A DNA stretch of 64,000 nt from contig JBCCAR010000017.1 in NCBI GenBank assembly GCA_039814715.1, positions 1 through 64,000 on the forward strand. Direction: 5' to 3'. The first letter of the stretch is position 1; the number at the start of each line of letters is the position of its first letter. The notes under the pieces are model-generated. The model worked only from the letters and a program-made list of their open reading frames with translations. It made no database searches and was not told the origin of the DNA. Position numbers and translations under genes: made by a program. This stretch comes from CAKZYD01 sp039814715. Its GTDB lineage: Bacteria > Pseudomonadota > Alphaproteobacteria > Sphingomonadales > CAKZYD01. Shown here piece by piece: positions 7,128 through 16,366 of this stretch.

Positions 7128-8321
7128 TTATGAAAGTGCAGCGACGCCCGGCAACTCTTTGCCTTCCATCCATTCCAAAAATGCGCCGCCAGCTGTTGAA
7201 ATGTGGCTAAACTGGGCGGCGACGCCTGCGTGGTTGAGAGCGGCAACCGTGTCCCCGCCGCCAGCGACACTGAGCAGGCTACCATCGCTGGTGAGCGCTG
7301 CAGCGGCCCTTGCCAGTTGGACCGTGCCGGCATCAAAGGGCGCGATTTCAAAGGCGCCCATAGGGCCATTCCATATTAGTGTGCGGCAAATCTTCAGCGC
7401 ATCGGCACAAGCTTCCACAGCCGCAGGACCGACATCAAGCACCATTTCATCTTCTGCAATCTCATGCACATTCGCTGTTTTGCTGTCTGCCCCAGCGGCA
7501 AATTCACGTGCGACTACCACTTCATAAGGCAGATGGATTGTGCAGCCGCTTGCCCCTGCCTTTTCTATGATGACAGTCGCTGTTTGAGTTAGGTCGTGCT
7601 CGCACAAAGACTTGCCGACATTTACACCTTTTGCGGCGAGGAACGTGTTGGCCATGCCTCCGCCAATGATGAGATGGTCAACCTTCTCAACCAGGTTCGT
7701 CAAAACATCGAGCTTAGAAGATACCTTAGCGCCGCCAACAACAGCCGCAACGGGGCGTTTGGGGTCACCAAGGGCAGCTTCAAGTGCGGTTAATTCGCGT
7801 TCCATCGAGCGCCCGGCATAAGCGGGCAAGATGCCTGCGATGGCATGCGTTGAAGCGTGCGCCCTGTGCGCGGCTGAAAAGGCATCATTGATATAAATGT
7901 CTCCTAGCGCAGCAAGCGCTTGAGCAAAATCGGCATCATTGCCTTCTTCCCCAGCATAAAAGCGGGTGTTTTCTAATACGGCTATGTCGCCGGTTCCTAG
8001 AGCTTTACTTAAGCGCACCGCCTTCTCGCCGCGGCAGTCTGGAATGAAGCTGACGGAGGAACCAATCACGTCCTCCAAGGCCTTGGCGACCGGCTCGAGC
8101 GTCATTTCAGGCACACGCTCGCCCTTGGGGCGTCCAAAGTGCGATAAAATCAAGCATGCTGCGCCTTTCGCTTTCAGGTCTTCAAGCGTTGGCTTCAGCG
8201 CTTCCAGGCGTGTGACATCGCCCACGGCGCCTTCTTTAAAGGGGACATTCAAATCCGCACGGACAAGCACGCGCTTTCCGGTGAGGTCTTCAAGATCATC
8301 AATCGTTTTAAAAGCGGGCAT
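7128..8321 (-). CDS. pgk: Phosphoglycerate kinase
   Basis: Catalyses 1,3-bisphosphoglycerate + ADP to 3-phosphoglycerate + ATP. The 397-residue protein has RADLNVPF near the N-terminus, the substrate site LSHFGRPKG, VLENTRFYAGEE, the hinge VGGAKVSSKLDVL, GGGMANTF, WNGPMGAFE and the C-terminal SVAGGGDTVAAL. The start at 8321 is chosen because CAGGAATTCAAA precedes it. An in-frame ATG at 8369 would add 16 residues with no conserved content. It belongs with tkt and gap to the glycolytic set, though the two parts are now 4.8 kb apart. Confidence 0.96.
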   Translation of the reverse strand: MPAFKTIDDLEDLTGKRVLVRADLNVPFKEGAVGDVTRLEALKPTLEDLKAKGAACLILSHFGRPKGERVPEMTLEPVAKALEDVIGSSVSFIPDCRGEKAVRLSKALGTGDIAVLENTRFYAGEEGNDADFAQALAALGDIYINDAFSAAHRAHASTHAIAGILPAYAGRSMERELTALEAALGDPKRPVAAVVGGAKVSSKLDVLTNLVEKVDHLIIGGGMANTFLAAKGVNVGKSLCEHDLTQTATVIIEKAGASGCTIHLPYEVVVAREFAAGADSKTANVHEIAEDEMVLDVGPAAVEACADALKICRTLIWNGPMGAFEIAPFDAGTVQLARAAAALTSDGSLLSVAGGGDTVAALNHAGVAAQFSHISTAGGAFLEWMEGKELPGVAALS

Positions 8322-8455
8322 TTTGAATTCCTGATTGGAAGGTGTCTGTTTAGCGTCGCTTTTATCCAATCTTAGCCCAGGGTTCCAACCTATTTGATCT
8401 TTTGCGTTTTATTCGGCAAAATTTGCATCGTTCGTATTCTAAAAGGGGCTTTTCC

Positions 8456-9421
8456 ATGGGTTTGAAATTTAAGGTTTCCGCTGTTTTGGCGGCCATTGGC
8501 TTGGTCTGCAGCGTTGGATCGGCGTCCGCGCAGCAGGCTCCGCGCATTACCTGGCAGTCGATTCTTGATTTACCGATGTATGGCAGTGGCCTAGCGCGCT
8601 TCCACGACGTTGATATTGCATTTGCCCCAAAACAGCCGGGCCCAATGATGCTCTATCTTAAAAACGCAAAAGGCGAGACGCTCGGTAAGTACAACTTCTA
8701 TGACACTTACCGGATGACCGATACGGTCTTTGCGCGGCAAGCCATTGATCCGTCGTCGCAATATAACTTCACGCCAGGTGTCTATGCCCTGCAATATGCA
8801 GTCAATAATAAGGCGGCGACTCAATTTGTGTTCAAGGTTGATACGCTAGAAGTCAGCGACGACCCCTTCGACCCGAAAACGACCTACCAGTTTATCGGGC
8901 CATGGCAGCAATATGGCTATTTAACATTTCCAGACACCCGTGATTTCGACACGGGCGAGGATGTCCCTACTCTTAGTTTGCATTTTTGGGCAGGCCAGCA
9001 AGACAAGCCGTCAACTATAAAGAAGGGGAATTTGTTCGCAACGCTGCTGAAGGACGGAAAAATCATTGCCCATTCCAAGCAAACGCTAGGCTACCTAGGC
9101 AATAAATGGCTACAGGAGAGCAAAGTCCGCTTTTACGTTCCACATGAAAGAGGCAAGGAAGTCAATGCGCGCCCATTTTACAAAGCAGACCTCTTAGCGC
9201 AGGACGGCCGGTACCTCTTTGGGATTTATCGCCGCGAAGATAATAAAATTATCCGCGGGTACGAACTCATTGTGAAGGACGGCAAGATGGTGCCGCTTCC
9301 TGAGACAGCCCTAACATACGAAAAAGGGCATCAAATCGTTATTCCGCGTGCCCACCCCAAAGGTAAACAGAACTTTGGACCTGAAGCTGCCTTCTGGATC
9401 AAACGTCCAAAAACCGGCTGA
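8456..9421 (+). CDS. Secreted protein of unknown function, 321 residues
   Basis: The start at 8456 is preceded by AAAAGGGG and opens a clear Sec signal peptide ending ASA before QQAPR, at about residue 25. An upstream ATG at 8402 only adds a basic leader. The mature protein has no cysteine-rich or repeat region and looks beta-rich, with periodic aromatic residues (FIGPWQQYGYLTF, LHFWAGQQD, WLQESKVRFYVPHERG). No family is recognised. It is divergent from pgk and convergent with the arylsulfotransferase-like gene, 8 bases apart, at the edge of the block separating pgk from gap. A periplasmic role next to the sulfation module is only a guess. Confidence 0.75.
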   Translation: MGLKFKVSAVLAAIGLVCSVGSASAQQAPRITWQSILDLPMYGSGLARFHDVDIAFAPKQPGPMMLYLKNAKGETLGKYNFYDTYRMTDTVFARQAIDPSSQYNFTPGVYALQYAVNNKAATQFVFKVDTLEVSDDPFDPKTTYQFIGPWQQYGYLTFPDTRDFDTGEDVPTLSLHFWAGQQDKPSTIKKGNLFATLLKDGKIIAHSKQTLGYLGNKWLQESKVRFYVPHERGKEVNARPFYKADLLAQDGRYLFGIYRREDNKIIRGYELIVKDGKMVPLPETALTYEKGHQIVIPRAHPKGKQNFGPEAAFWIKRPKTG

Positions 9422-9429
9422 TTTTTTGG

Positions 9430-10812
9430 TTAGTCGCTTTCACAAGACCAGTCATCGACAGTGAAATAGCTGCGTGGATAGACCCGCGCTTCCGTTATTT
9501 CAGCCACGGACTTTTCATCGTAGCGATTGACATAGTCCCAAACACGTTCGCGCTGAGCATTGACCTCAAACACACGGCCAGCAGCGAACTCTGTCACCAA
9601 CATGTTCCCATTGGCCAGTAGCTCTACTTTACCTCGAATAACCGATAGGAACGACTCTCCAGGATTATCGCCATAGATAATCTGTGTCTCATTGGTCACC
9701 GGATCAACGGCGATGATATTTGTTAGGCTTTTGCCATCGAGTTGATTTGGCTCGCCTATGTTATCACCGCCAAAATAGACATTATTGTTAAAAATGTAGA
9801 TGCGTCCGTCTGTGCCGAATTCAGGATCGTGCTGACGCCGCCATGGGCCAAAGCTCGACCACTTGACAATCCAATCGTCTGGATCGACCACGACGATGAG
9901 ATTGTATGTTGGCATCGAAAGAGCCAAATCGCCCGCTTCAAACATTGGGAATGCGTTAGCTAGGCTAGAGGGTAGCTCCGCAATCTTATTTAAGTGTACG
10001 ATTTCTGAATCGCCGCCTGCACTTCCTGGCCTGCGAAAATGATCACCTGTGGCTGTAAGTTTCGTTTCAAAACCATTGTCAAATAGAAGCTCTGGCACTG
10101 ACTTTGAGAGAATGATCTCACCGTCGTCACTGACTTTCAAAATCAAATCTTCGTTTACACCAGACACATTTCCTTCAATCGCGAAGGGAGCGAATCGATT
10201 GTCTGTTTTGTCGGTAATCGTATTACGGCCGGGGATCCAATAGCCGCCACTTTCTGAGTGCTCGATCGAATGATGGACCCGGTGCTTAATGTCCCAGACA
10301 AGGTCGCCGCAGCGATCTATTTTAGCGCCAGCGTTGTATTCATAATTGAAGACGATAGACCCGTCTGGTTCGATCAGCGCTCCATGCATGTCGACATAGC
10401 GGTTCGTTGTTGGTGCAATGCGCAGATAGGAGACATCTGAAATGTAATCATAAAATGGCACCGGCCAACGTCGTACAATTGTACCGTCCCGCTCAATCAG
10501 GCGAAGTTCATTTTCGTTATCGAAAAAGCCGGACATGAAAATAAGGTTGTCATCTTGGGCTGTGTTGGTAACCACTCCGGCCACGTCGTTTCGAGCGTCT
10601 TGCAGTGATTCTGATGGACGATCAGCAACAATTGAAAGCGCGTCATACTCCGAAAAAAAACGTTCAAAGGTATCTTGTACACCTTTTACAACCCTGTAAG
10701 CTGCGTTCTTTTTGCTCGCGGAATATAGACCTGCGCCAAATATGATTAGGACAAAGACAATCACAAGAGCTGCAAAATAGAGCAAATCTCCAAGGCTGCG
10801 CTTCTCTTTCAT
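9430..10812 (-). CDS. Membrane-anchored arylsulfotransferase (ASST)-like protein
   Basis: A 460-residue protein with one N-terminal membrane segment (about 9-30) and a large periplasmic domain. The domain has repeated beta-propeller-like blades and the ASST-type segments DMHGALIEPDGSI (H143), HRVHHSIEHSESGGYW (177-192) and DPEFGTDGRIYIFNNN. ASST enzymes transfer sulfate from aryl sulfate donors to phenolic acceptors through a catalytic histidine, without PAPS. H143, H180/H181 and H185 are candidates. AAGGA sits 6 bases before the ATG. It is divergent from the small membrane protein and sulfotransferase genes across a 198-bp AT-rich gap. Substrate and donor are unknown. Confidence 0.75.
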   Translation of the reverse strand: MKEKRSLGDLLYFAALVIVFVLIIFGAGLYSASKKNAAYRVVKGVQDTFERFFSEYDALSIVADRPSESLQDARNDVAGVVTNTAQDDNLIFMSGFFDNENELRLIERDGTIVRRWPVPFYDYISDVSYLRIAPTTNRYVDMHGALIEPDGSIVFNYEYNAGAKIDRCGDLVWDIKHRVHHSIEHSESGGYWIPGRNTITDKTDNRFAPFAIEGNVSGVNEDLILKVSDDGEIILSKSVPELLFDNGFETKLTATGDHFRRPGSAGGDSEIVHLNKIAELPSSLANAFPMFEAGDLALSMPTYNLIVVVDPDDWIVKWSSFGPWRRQHDPEFGTDGRIYIFNNNVYFGGDNIGEPNQLDGKSLTNIIAVDPVTNETQIIYGDNPGESFLSVIRGKVELLANGNMLVTEFAAGRVFEVNAQRERVWDYVNRYDEKSVAEITEARVYPRSYFTVDDWSCESD

Positions 10813-11010
10813 GGTGGTAATCCTTCGCGTGTGGCACGAGCCAGTGTTATAAGATCGGCGTTGCGCGGCTCATCACATTTTTGGCATTGGACATCTCGCT
10901 CCATTGATACATCCAATGCAGCGCATTGGCCTTTTTTTTAAAGAGTTTTTCACAAAGAAAACGTTAAATACCTCAAGAGACATAAACCAGTTAAACCGTC
11001 TGGAGCGATC

Positions 11011-11274
11011 ATGTTACGCCGATATGCAAATCACCAAAAAGCCTTCTCTGGAGTTTTGTTAAGCGCTTTGTTTGCGCTGACTGCAACACCCGCGCACGCA
11101 TATATTGGGCCAGGGCTTGGTGCTGGTGCCATCATCACAGTGGTTGGTGTCACACTCGCCGTCTTTCTGGTAGCCTTCGCCTTGATTTACTACCCGATTA
11201 AGCGGCGCATGAAGGCTCGGCGTGCACAGAAAGCTGAGCCTAGTAACACTGCAGACGCCTCCCAGGACAGCTAA
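11011..11274 (+). CDS. Small membrane protein with YIGPGLGAG motif
   Basis: An 87-residue protein. A cleavable signal probably ends AHA before YIGPG (about residue 30). A glycine-rich YIGPGLGAGAI turn follows, then one strong membrane helix (about 41-64) and a basic, polar C-terminal tail (IKRRMKARRAQK). I recall similar small proteins with this motif beside cell-surface polysaccharide or sulfate/phosphate-transfer genes. Here it lies 2 bases before the membrane sulfotransferase gene and is surely co-transcribed with it. Likely a subunit or anchor; no enzymatic residues are seen. Confidence 0.7.
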   Translation: MLRRYANHQKAFSGVLLSALFALTATPAHAYIGPGLGAGAIITVVGVTLAVFLVAFALIYYPIKRRMKARRAQKAEPSNTADASQDS

Positions 11275-11276
11275 GA

Positions 11277-12740
11277 GTGACTTGGCTTTGGGCCCTCAAT
11301 GCAGCCCTAACCATATGCAGTTGTGAATTGTTGCTGCGCTCGCAGCTGCAGCGGCGTGTGCGCGAAACTGTTTTCTTCGCCTTTCGGCCACTTGCAATTA
11401 TGAGCAAATCCAAGGTCTCCGACCATTGGAAAGAAAAGGCGATTTTAGGCTACGCCCTACGTCTTTTTGGGTCCACGTTTCGGGTCCTTGCTAATTTAGC
11501 GCTATTCCTTGCTCCCTTCGGTTGCCTTTTCTTAGTCGCTTATCTGTTGAAGCGGCCTGACGTGACCGAGCCGTTGTTCGGCCTTGCCGGCATTGCAGCG
11601 ATAACCGCCATCGCCGTTGTTTATGTATCTGTGCGTGGGCGCGTCGTGAAGCCGAGCAAGCGGGAAGACGACAGCGAGAGCAGTTATTCCGCGACAGATC
11701 AGATGCTTCATCGCCTCGCCCTTGAAAACCAGTTTGTCATGCGCCGCGGCTTAGCGTTGGAGGCACGCCGCTTGAGCGATGAGCATTTGTCTGCAGCGCA
11801 AAACGGCGCGCATGTCTTCGTGGCTGGATTAGCGCGGGCCGGCACGACGGCGTTGACGCGCGGTTTATTTTCGACCGGGGCCTTTGCCTCCTTGACCTAT
11901 CGAGACATGCCCTTTGTCTTAGCACCTAACATCTGGGCCAAGTGGGGGAGGCGCGATAAAGCGTCTATTGCCCTTCGCGAGCGTGCGCATGGCGATGGTA
12001 TTCTGGTTGATCTTGATAGTCCTGAAAGCTTGGAAGAGCCTTTTTGGCAATTCAAGCTTGGCAGCGACTATATAAAGGGCGACCGCTTGGTGCCGCATGC
12101 GGTATCAGATGACATAGGCGCGGCATATCAAGCCTATGTTGGCTCGATCTTAAAGCGATATTCGAAGACGCGTTATCTGGCGAAAAACAATAATGCTGTT
12201 TTGCGTACAGATGCGCTCTTGGGGCAATTTTCTAACGCTCATGTGCTTGTCCCATTTCGCCATCCAGTAGATCATGCACAGTCGCTGTTGAAACAGCACA
12301 AGCGGTTTCGCGCCCACACTGATCCTTTCACCACCGATTACATGAAGATGCTGGCGCACTACGAATTTGGGGCGCGGATGAAGCCCTTTGTTATTGATGG
12401 CGACGTGCCGCAGGGAGACCCTGATACGCTTGAATACTGGCTGCATCAGTGGCTGATTGTTTATTCCTATTTAGGGCAGAAGGTGGAGCAGGATAAAACA
12501 GGCCGGATGCATTTACTGTGTTACGAGGATGTCTGTGATCCAAGCGCTGAGACGTGGACACGGTTGCTCACAGAATTAGACCTCGGCGCGCCGGAGTTCC
12601 CTTTCAAGAACAAAAACAACCCGTCAAAAACTGCGGCGGAACCCTTGCGCCATGCAGATGACGCGTTTGCGTTATATGATCGGATGCGAAATCGATCTTG
12701 TGGTCACGACGCACAAGTAACCAAAGAGATACCTGCTTAA
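11277..12740 (+). CDS. Membrane-anchored PAPS-dependent sulfotransferase
   Basis: A 487-residue protein starting at GTG 11277. An N-terminal region of about 65 residues precedes two membrane segments (about 70-92 and 99-119). A cytosolic sulfotransferase domain then follows: the 5'-phosphosulfate loop is VFVAGLARAGTTALTRGLF (180-198), and the 3'-phosphate motif is VPFRHPVDHAQSLLKQH (325-341). The family moves sulfate from PAPS to hydroxyls of sugars, lipids or proteins. Its 3' end overlaps convergent ridA by 4 bases. Membrane tethering and its neighbours suggest sulfation of a lipid-linked or envelope substrate (inference). Confidence 0.82.
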   Translation: MTWLWALNAALTICSCELLLRSQLQRRVRETVFFAFRPLAIMSKSKVSDHWKEKAILGYALRLFGSTFRVLANLALFLAPFGCLFLVAYLLKRPDVTEPLFGLAGIAAITAIAVVYVSVRGRVVKPSKREDDSESSYSATDQMLHRLALENQFVMRRGLALEARRLSDEHLSAAQNGAHVFVAGLARAGTTALTRGLFSTGAFASLTYRDMPFVLAPNIWAKWGRRDKASIALRERAHGDGILVDLDSPESLEEPFWQFKLGSDYIKGDRLVPHAVSDDIGAAYQAYVGSILKRYSKTRYLAKNNNAVLRTDALLGQFSNAHVLVPFRHPVDHAQSLLKQHKRFRAHTDPFTTDYMKMLAHYEFGARMKPFVIDGDVPQGDPDTLEYWLHQWLIVYSYLGQKVEQDKTGRMHLLCYEDVCDPSAETWTRLLTELDLGAPEFPFKNKNNPSKTAAEPLRHADDAFALYDRMRNRSCGHDAQVTKEIPA

Positions 12741-13117
12741 GGTCGGTAGGCTGTGACGTCGATGTCCACTTTAATCTCTGGTCGATAGAGCTCTGCGATC
12801 ATCAATGTCACGGCTGGGCGTATGTCGCCGAAATAGTGTCCGCAGACGTCTAAAAAGGGGTCTGCATAGTCGCGATCGGCAACAATGTAAGTTGCTTTGA
12901 TCACGTGTTTTAAAGCAAAACCGTGTTGCTGCAGGGTTTCTTGCAACGTCTTAAATATGTTGTGGGTCTGTGTTTCCACATCATCTGGCATCACCATCGT
13001 TTGGTAGTCATAGCCTGCTGTGCCAGAAACAAAGCACCAAGGCCCGTCTATGACAGCGCGAGAGAAGCCCGCCTTTTTCTCAAAAGGCGAGCCGCTCGAA
13101 ACCCGGTCTCGAGGCAT
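12737..13117 (-). CDS. RidA family (YjgF/YER057c/UK114) protein
   Basis: A 126-residue RidA-fold protein. Segments are FVSGTAGYD, ETQTHNIFKTLQETL, VIKATYIVADRDYADPF and PAVTLMIAEL. Classical RidA deaminates reactive enamine/imine intermediates of pyridoxal enzymes through an arginine in 'PARstv'. Here that segment reads IRPAVTLM, and the catalytic Arg position is not the canonical one, so it may belong to another Rid subfamily. It lies 8 bases downstream of gap on the same strand, with GTAGGG before its ATG, so it is in the tkt-gap transcript. Confidence 0.85.
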   Translation of the reverse strand: MPRDRVSSGSPFEKKAGFSRAVIDGPWCFVSGTAGYDYQTMVMPDDVETQTHNIFKTLQETLQQHGFALKHVIKATYIVADRDYADPFLDVCGHYFGDIRPAVTLMIAELYRPEIKVDIDVTAYRP

Positions 13118-13125
13118 GCAGGGCC

Positions 13126-14133
13126 CTACAGAAACTTGCCCATCGCAACGGCTGTATCAGCCATGCGGTTGGAAAAGCCCCATTCATTGTCATACCAGCT
13201 AACAACACGGACCAAGTTGCCGCCCATGACGCTTGTTTGGGTGGCATCGAAGCTGGATGAGTGGCTGTCGTGGTTATAATCAATCGAGACAGTTGGCTCG
13301 TCGACATAGGCAAGAATGCCTTTCATCGGTCCATCTGACGCAGCTTTCATGGCCGCGTTGACGTCCTCTACGCTGGTATTCTTGCCAGGCACAAACTTCA
13401 AGTCGACCACAGACACGTTTGGTGTGGGCACCCGAATAGCCGATCCGTCTAGTTTGCCTTGCAGCTCGGGCAGAACCAAGCCAACTGCTTTGGCAGCGCC
13501 CGTGGATGTTGGAATCATGCTAAGGCCAGCAGCGCGCGCGCGGCGGCGGTCGCTGTGGATCGAATCGAGGATGCGTTGATCGCCGGTATAGGCGTGAATG
13601 GTGGTCATATAGCCCTGGGTAATGCCAAAGGTGTCATTCATGACTTTGGCAACCGGCGCGAGGCAGTTGGTCGTGCACGAAGCATTGGAGACGATATCGT
13701 GACCTGCTTCCAGTTTGTCGTGGTTCACACCATAGACCACAGTGAGATCGACCTCCTTGCCAGGCGCAGAAATCAGCACTTTTTTAGCGCCCGCTTTAAG
13801 GTGCGCCGCAGCTTTATCACGCTGCGTAAACAGGCCTGTACACTCAAGGGCAATATCCACGTCCAGCGCGCTCCATGGCAGCGCAGCTGGGTCACGCTCA
13901 GCGCTGACTTTAATGGATTTTCCGTTCACGAGAATGGCATCGCCTTCTGCAGACACGTCCGCTTTCAAAGGACCATGCACACTGTCACGGCGCAGCAAAT
14001 AACTGTTGAAATCTGCATCACCAAGGTCGTTGATGCCAACCACCTCAATGTCCGTGCGGCCGCTTTCGATGATACCGCGCAGAACCAAACGGCCAATACG
14101 GCCAAAACCATTGATGGCAACTTTTGTTGTCAT
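13126..14133 (-). CDS. gap: Glyceraldehyde-3-phosphate dehydrogenase, type I
   Basis: Oxidises and phosphorylates glyceraldehyde-3-phosphate with NAD. The 335-residue sequence has INGFGRIGR at the N-terminus, the nucleophile C153 in SNASCTTNCLAP, and the C-terminal SWYDNEWGFSNRM. A strong AAGGAG precedes the ATG. It is 60 bases downstream of tkt and 8 bases upstream of ridA. Confidence 0.97.
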   Translation of the reverse strand: MTTKVAINGFGRIGRLVLRGIIESGRTDIEVVGINDLGDADFNSYLLRRDSVHGPLKADVSAEGDAILVNGKSIKVSAERDPAALPWSALDVDIALECTGLFTQRDKAAAHLKAGAKKVLISAPGKEVDLTVVYGVNHDKLEAGHDIVSNASCTTNCLAPVAKVMNDTFGITQGYMTTIHAYTGDQRILDSIHSDRRRARAAGLSMIPTSTGAAKAVGLVLPELQGKLDGSAIRVPTPNVSVVDLKFVPGKNTSVEDVNAAMKAASDGPMKGILAYVDEPTVSIDYNHDSHSSSFDATQTSVMGGNLVRVVSWYDNEWGFSNRMADTAVAMGKFL

Positions 14134-14193
14134 GGGGGAATTCTCCTTCAGGGCACCTATTGTGATGCTTTTTGTGTCTCTACGGCGAGGTCT

Positions 14194-16164
14194 TTAAAGA
14201 TTTGCTTTCACCGCTTCAACTATTGCCTTCACAGAAAAGCCAAAGTGCGGAAAGAGGTCGCTCGCTGGCGCTGATGCTCCAAAGCTATCGATGCCGATAT
14301 TTAGGCCTGTCATGCCGGTATATTTATGCCAGCCAAAGGTTGTTCCCGCTTCTACAGAAACCCTCAGTCCGGACCCAAGTACTTCGTCCTTATAGGCTTC
14401 ATCTTGCTCATCAAACAGCTCTAGACATGGCGCTGACACAACCGCTGCGCTCGTGCCTGCCGCGTTGAGGGCCTCTGCGGCCTGCGCAGCTAAATGCACT
14501 TCCGATCCCGTTGCAATGAAGGTGACAGCATCATGCGTTGATCCTGAAAGTCTGTATGCCCCTTTGGCACACAAATTCTCTTCAACATGCTCCGTGCGCA
14601 TCGCCGGTAAGCCTTGGCGCGATAAGGCTAGCACCGATGGCCGCGTCGTCTGCTGCATCGCGATTTGCCAACACTCCATGGTTTCAATGACGTCCGCAGG
14701 CCGCATCACCAGCATGTTCGGCATGGCGCGCAGAGAGGCGACATGCTCGACGGGCTGATGCGTTGGACCATCTTCGCCCAGTCCGATACTATCGTGTGTC
14801 ATCACATAGACAACGCGTTGGTTCATGAGGGCGGAGAGCCGCATTGCCGGGCGGGCATAGTCCGAGAACACCAAGAATGTGCCGCCATACGGCACTGTGC
14901 CGCCGTGCAGCGCCAGGCCGTTCATGGCAGCGCCCATGCCGAATTCGCGGATGCCGTAGTGGATATAGCGGCCGCTGAAATCATCGGACGAAACAATGCC
15001 AAGGCCTTTGGTTTTGGTGTTGTTCGACCCGGTCAAATCAGCAGACCCGCCGACTGTTTCCGGCATATGCGCATTGATGACTTCCAGCGCCATTTCAGAG
15101 GCTTTGCGTGTTGCGACCTTCGGCGCTGCGGCGGCTTGCTCTTTTTTGTAGGCAATAACGGCCTCATCAAGGCTTAGAGGAAGCGCTTTTGCAAGCACGC
15201 GGTTGAAGTTTTCCTGGCTGTCGCCAGGCAGAGTGTCAAAGCGCGACTTCCATGCAGAAGAGGCTTCAACACCGCGCCGACCAGCATCGCGCCACGCCGA
15301 CAGGACATCGTCTGGAATATCAAAAGGCTCAGCGCTCCATCCCAGCGCGTCGCGCGTTAAGGCAATTTCGTCTGGGCCCAGCGGCGCGCCGTGTGTGGCG
15401 GCAGTGCCTTGCTTGTTGGGGGAGCCGTATCCGATCACAGTTTTGCAGGCGATGAGGGAAGGGCGCTCTTCCATTTTTGCTTGCTCTATGGCGGCATCGA
15501 TTAAATCAGTATCGTGGCCGTCGATACTCGCCACATGCCAACCCGCCGCTTCAAAGCGTGCACCTTGATCGTCAGACGTTGAGAGACTCACTGGCCCATC
15601 AATAGAGATGCCATTGTCATCGAATAACACGATGAGCTTGCCGAGCTTCAAGTGCCCTGCCAGTGTGATAGCTTCCTGGCTAACGCCTTCCATGAGGCAG
15701 CCGTCACCAGCAATGACATAGGTATGGTGGTCAACGATGTTATCGCCGTGCCGTGCATTGTCTAAGCGTTCGCCAAGCGCCATGCCGACAGCCATTGCCA
15801 GGCCTTGGCCGAGCGGGCCAGTGGTTGTCTCAATCCCCGGCGCCTCACCAAATTCCGGATGCCCTGCGCAAGGGCTATGAAGTTGGCGGAAATTCTTGAT
15901 GTCGTCCAGCGTTGGCTTTGCATATCCGGTAAGATGCAGCAGGCTATACAGCAGCATCGAGCCATGGCCGGCTGAGAGAACGAACCTGTCGCGGTCAGGC
16001 CAATGCGGCCAGGCTGCGTCGTATTTCAGGTGTTTTTGAAACAAGACCGTTGCAACATCGGCCATTCCCATGGGCATGCCGGGGTGGCCTGAGTTGGCTG
16101 CCTGCACAGCGTCCATTGAAAGTGCGCGAATGGCGTTCGCCAAATCTTTGAAATCTACTGTCAT
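14194..16164 (-). CDS. tkt: Transketolase
   Basis: A thiamine-diphosphate enzyme exchanging two-carbon units in the pentose phosphate pathway. The 656-residue length is typical. Visible are SGHPGMPMGMAD near the N-terminus, the diphosphate-binding GDGCLMEGVSQEA, the pyrimidine-domain segment RYIHYGIREFGMGAAMNG, THDSIGLGEDGPTHQPVEH and the C-terminal domain. It heads the tkt-gap-ridA group on the minus strand and is divergent from the zapA operon. Confidence 0.96.
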   Translation of the reverse strand: MTVDFKDLANAIRALSMDAVQAANSGHPGMPMGMADVATVLFQKHLKYDAAWPHWPDRDRFVLSAGHGSMLLYSLLHLTGYAKPTLDDIKNFRQLHSPCAGHPEFGEAPGIETTTGPLGQGLAMAVGMALGERLDNARHGDNIVDHHTYVIAGDGCLMEGVSQEAITLAGHLKLGKLIVLFDDNGISIDGPVSLSTSDDQGARFEAAGWHVASIDGHDTDLIDAAIEQAKMEERPSLIACKTVIGYGSPNKQGTAATHGAPLGPDEIALTRDALGWSAEPFDIPDDVLSAWRDAGRRGVEASSAWKSRFDTLPGDSQENFNRVLAKALPLSLDEAVIAYKKEQAAAAPKVATRKASEMALEVINAHMPETVGGSADLTGSNNTKTKGLGIVSSDDFSGRYIHYGIREFGMGAAMNGLALHGGTVPYGGTFLVFSDYARPAMRLSALMNQRVVYVMTHDSIGLGEDGPTHQPVEHVASLRAMPNMLVMRPADVIETMECWQIAMQQTTRPSVLALSRQGLPAMRTEHVEENLCAKGAYRLSGSTHDAVTFIATGSEVHLAAQAAEALNAAGTSAAVVSAPCLELFDEQDEAYKDEVLGSGLRVSVEAGTTFGWHKYTGMTGLNIGIDSFGASAPASDLFPHFGFSVKAIVEAVKANL

Positions 16165-16301
16165 TGCCCTGTTCCAATTCGCTTTAATTCTAGTGCAGCT
16201 GCGCGACTCACTTGCCTAATCGGCGCGACCATGGCGGCGTGGCTGAGATACGTCAACAACAGCAAATTTTACGCCTTATTCACCAAAGCTGCTGTCTAGT
16301 G

Positions 16302-16331
16302 TTGACGAGTGTCATTTCCGCTTCCTACAGT
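16302..16331 (+). promoter_or_regulatory. Candidate promoter of the coiled-coil/zapA operon
   Basis: TTGACG at 16302-16307, an 18-base spacer and TACAGT at 16326-16331, about 35 bases before the first start codon. Confidence 0.45.
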
Positions 16332-16366
16332 GGGCACATCAACCGACAATACAGGCACAAAAAGGT

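Noticed and set aside
13459..14274. 271-codon open frame antisense to gap
   Set aside because: The opposite strand is a perfectly conserved GAPDH. The translated product looks random and spans the gap promoter.
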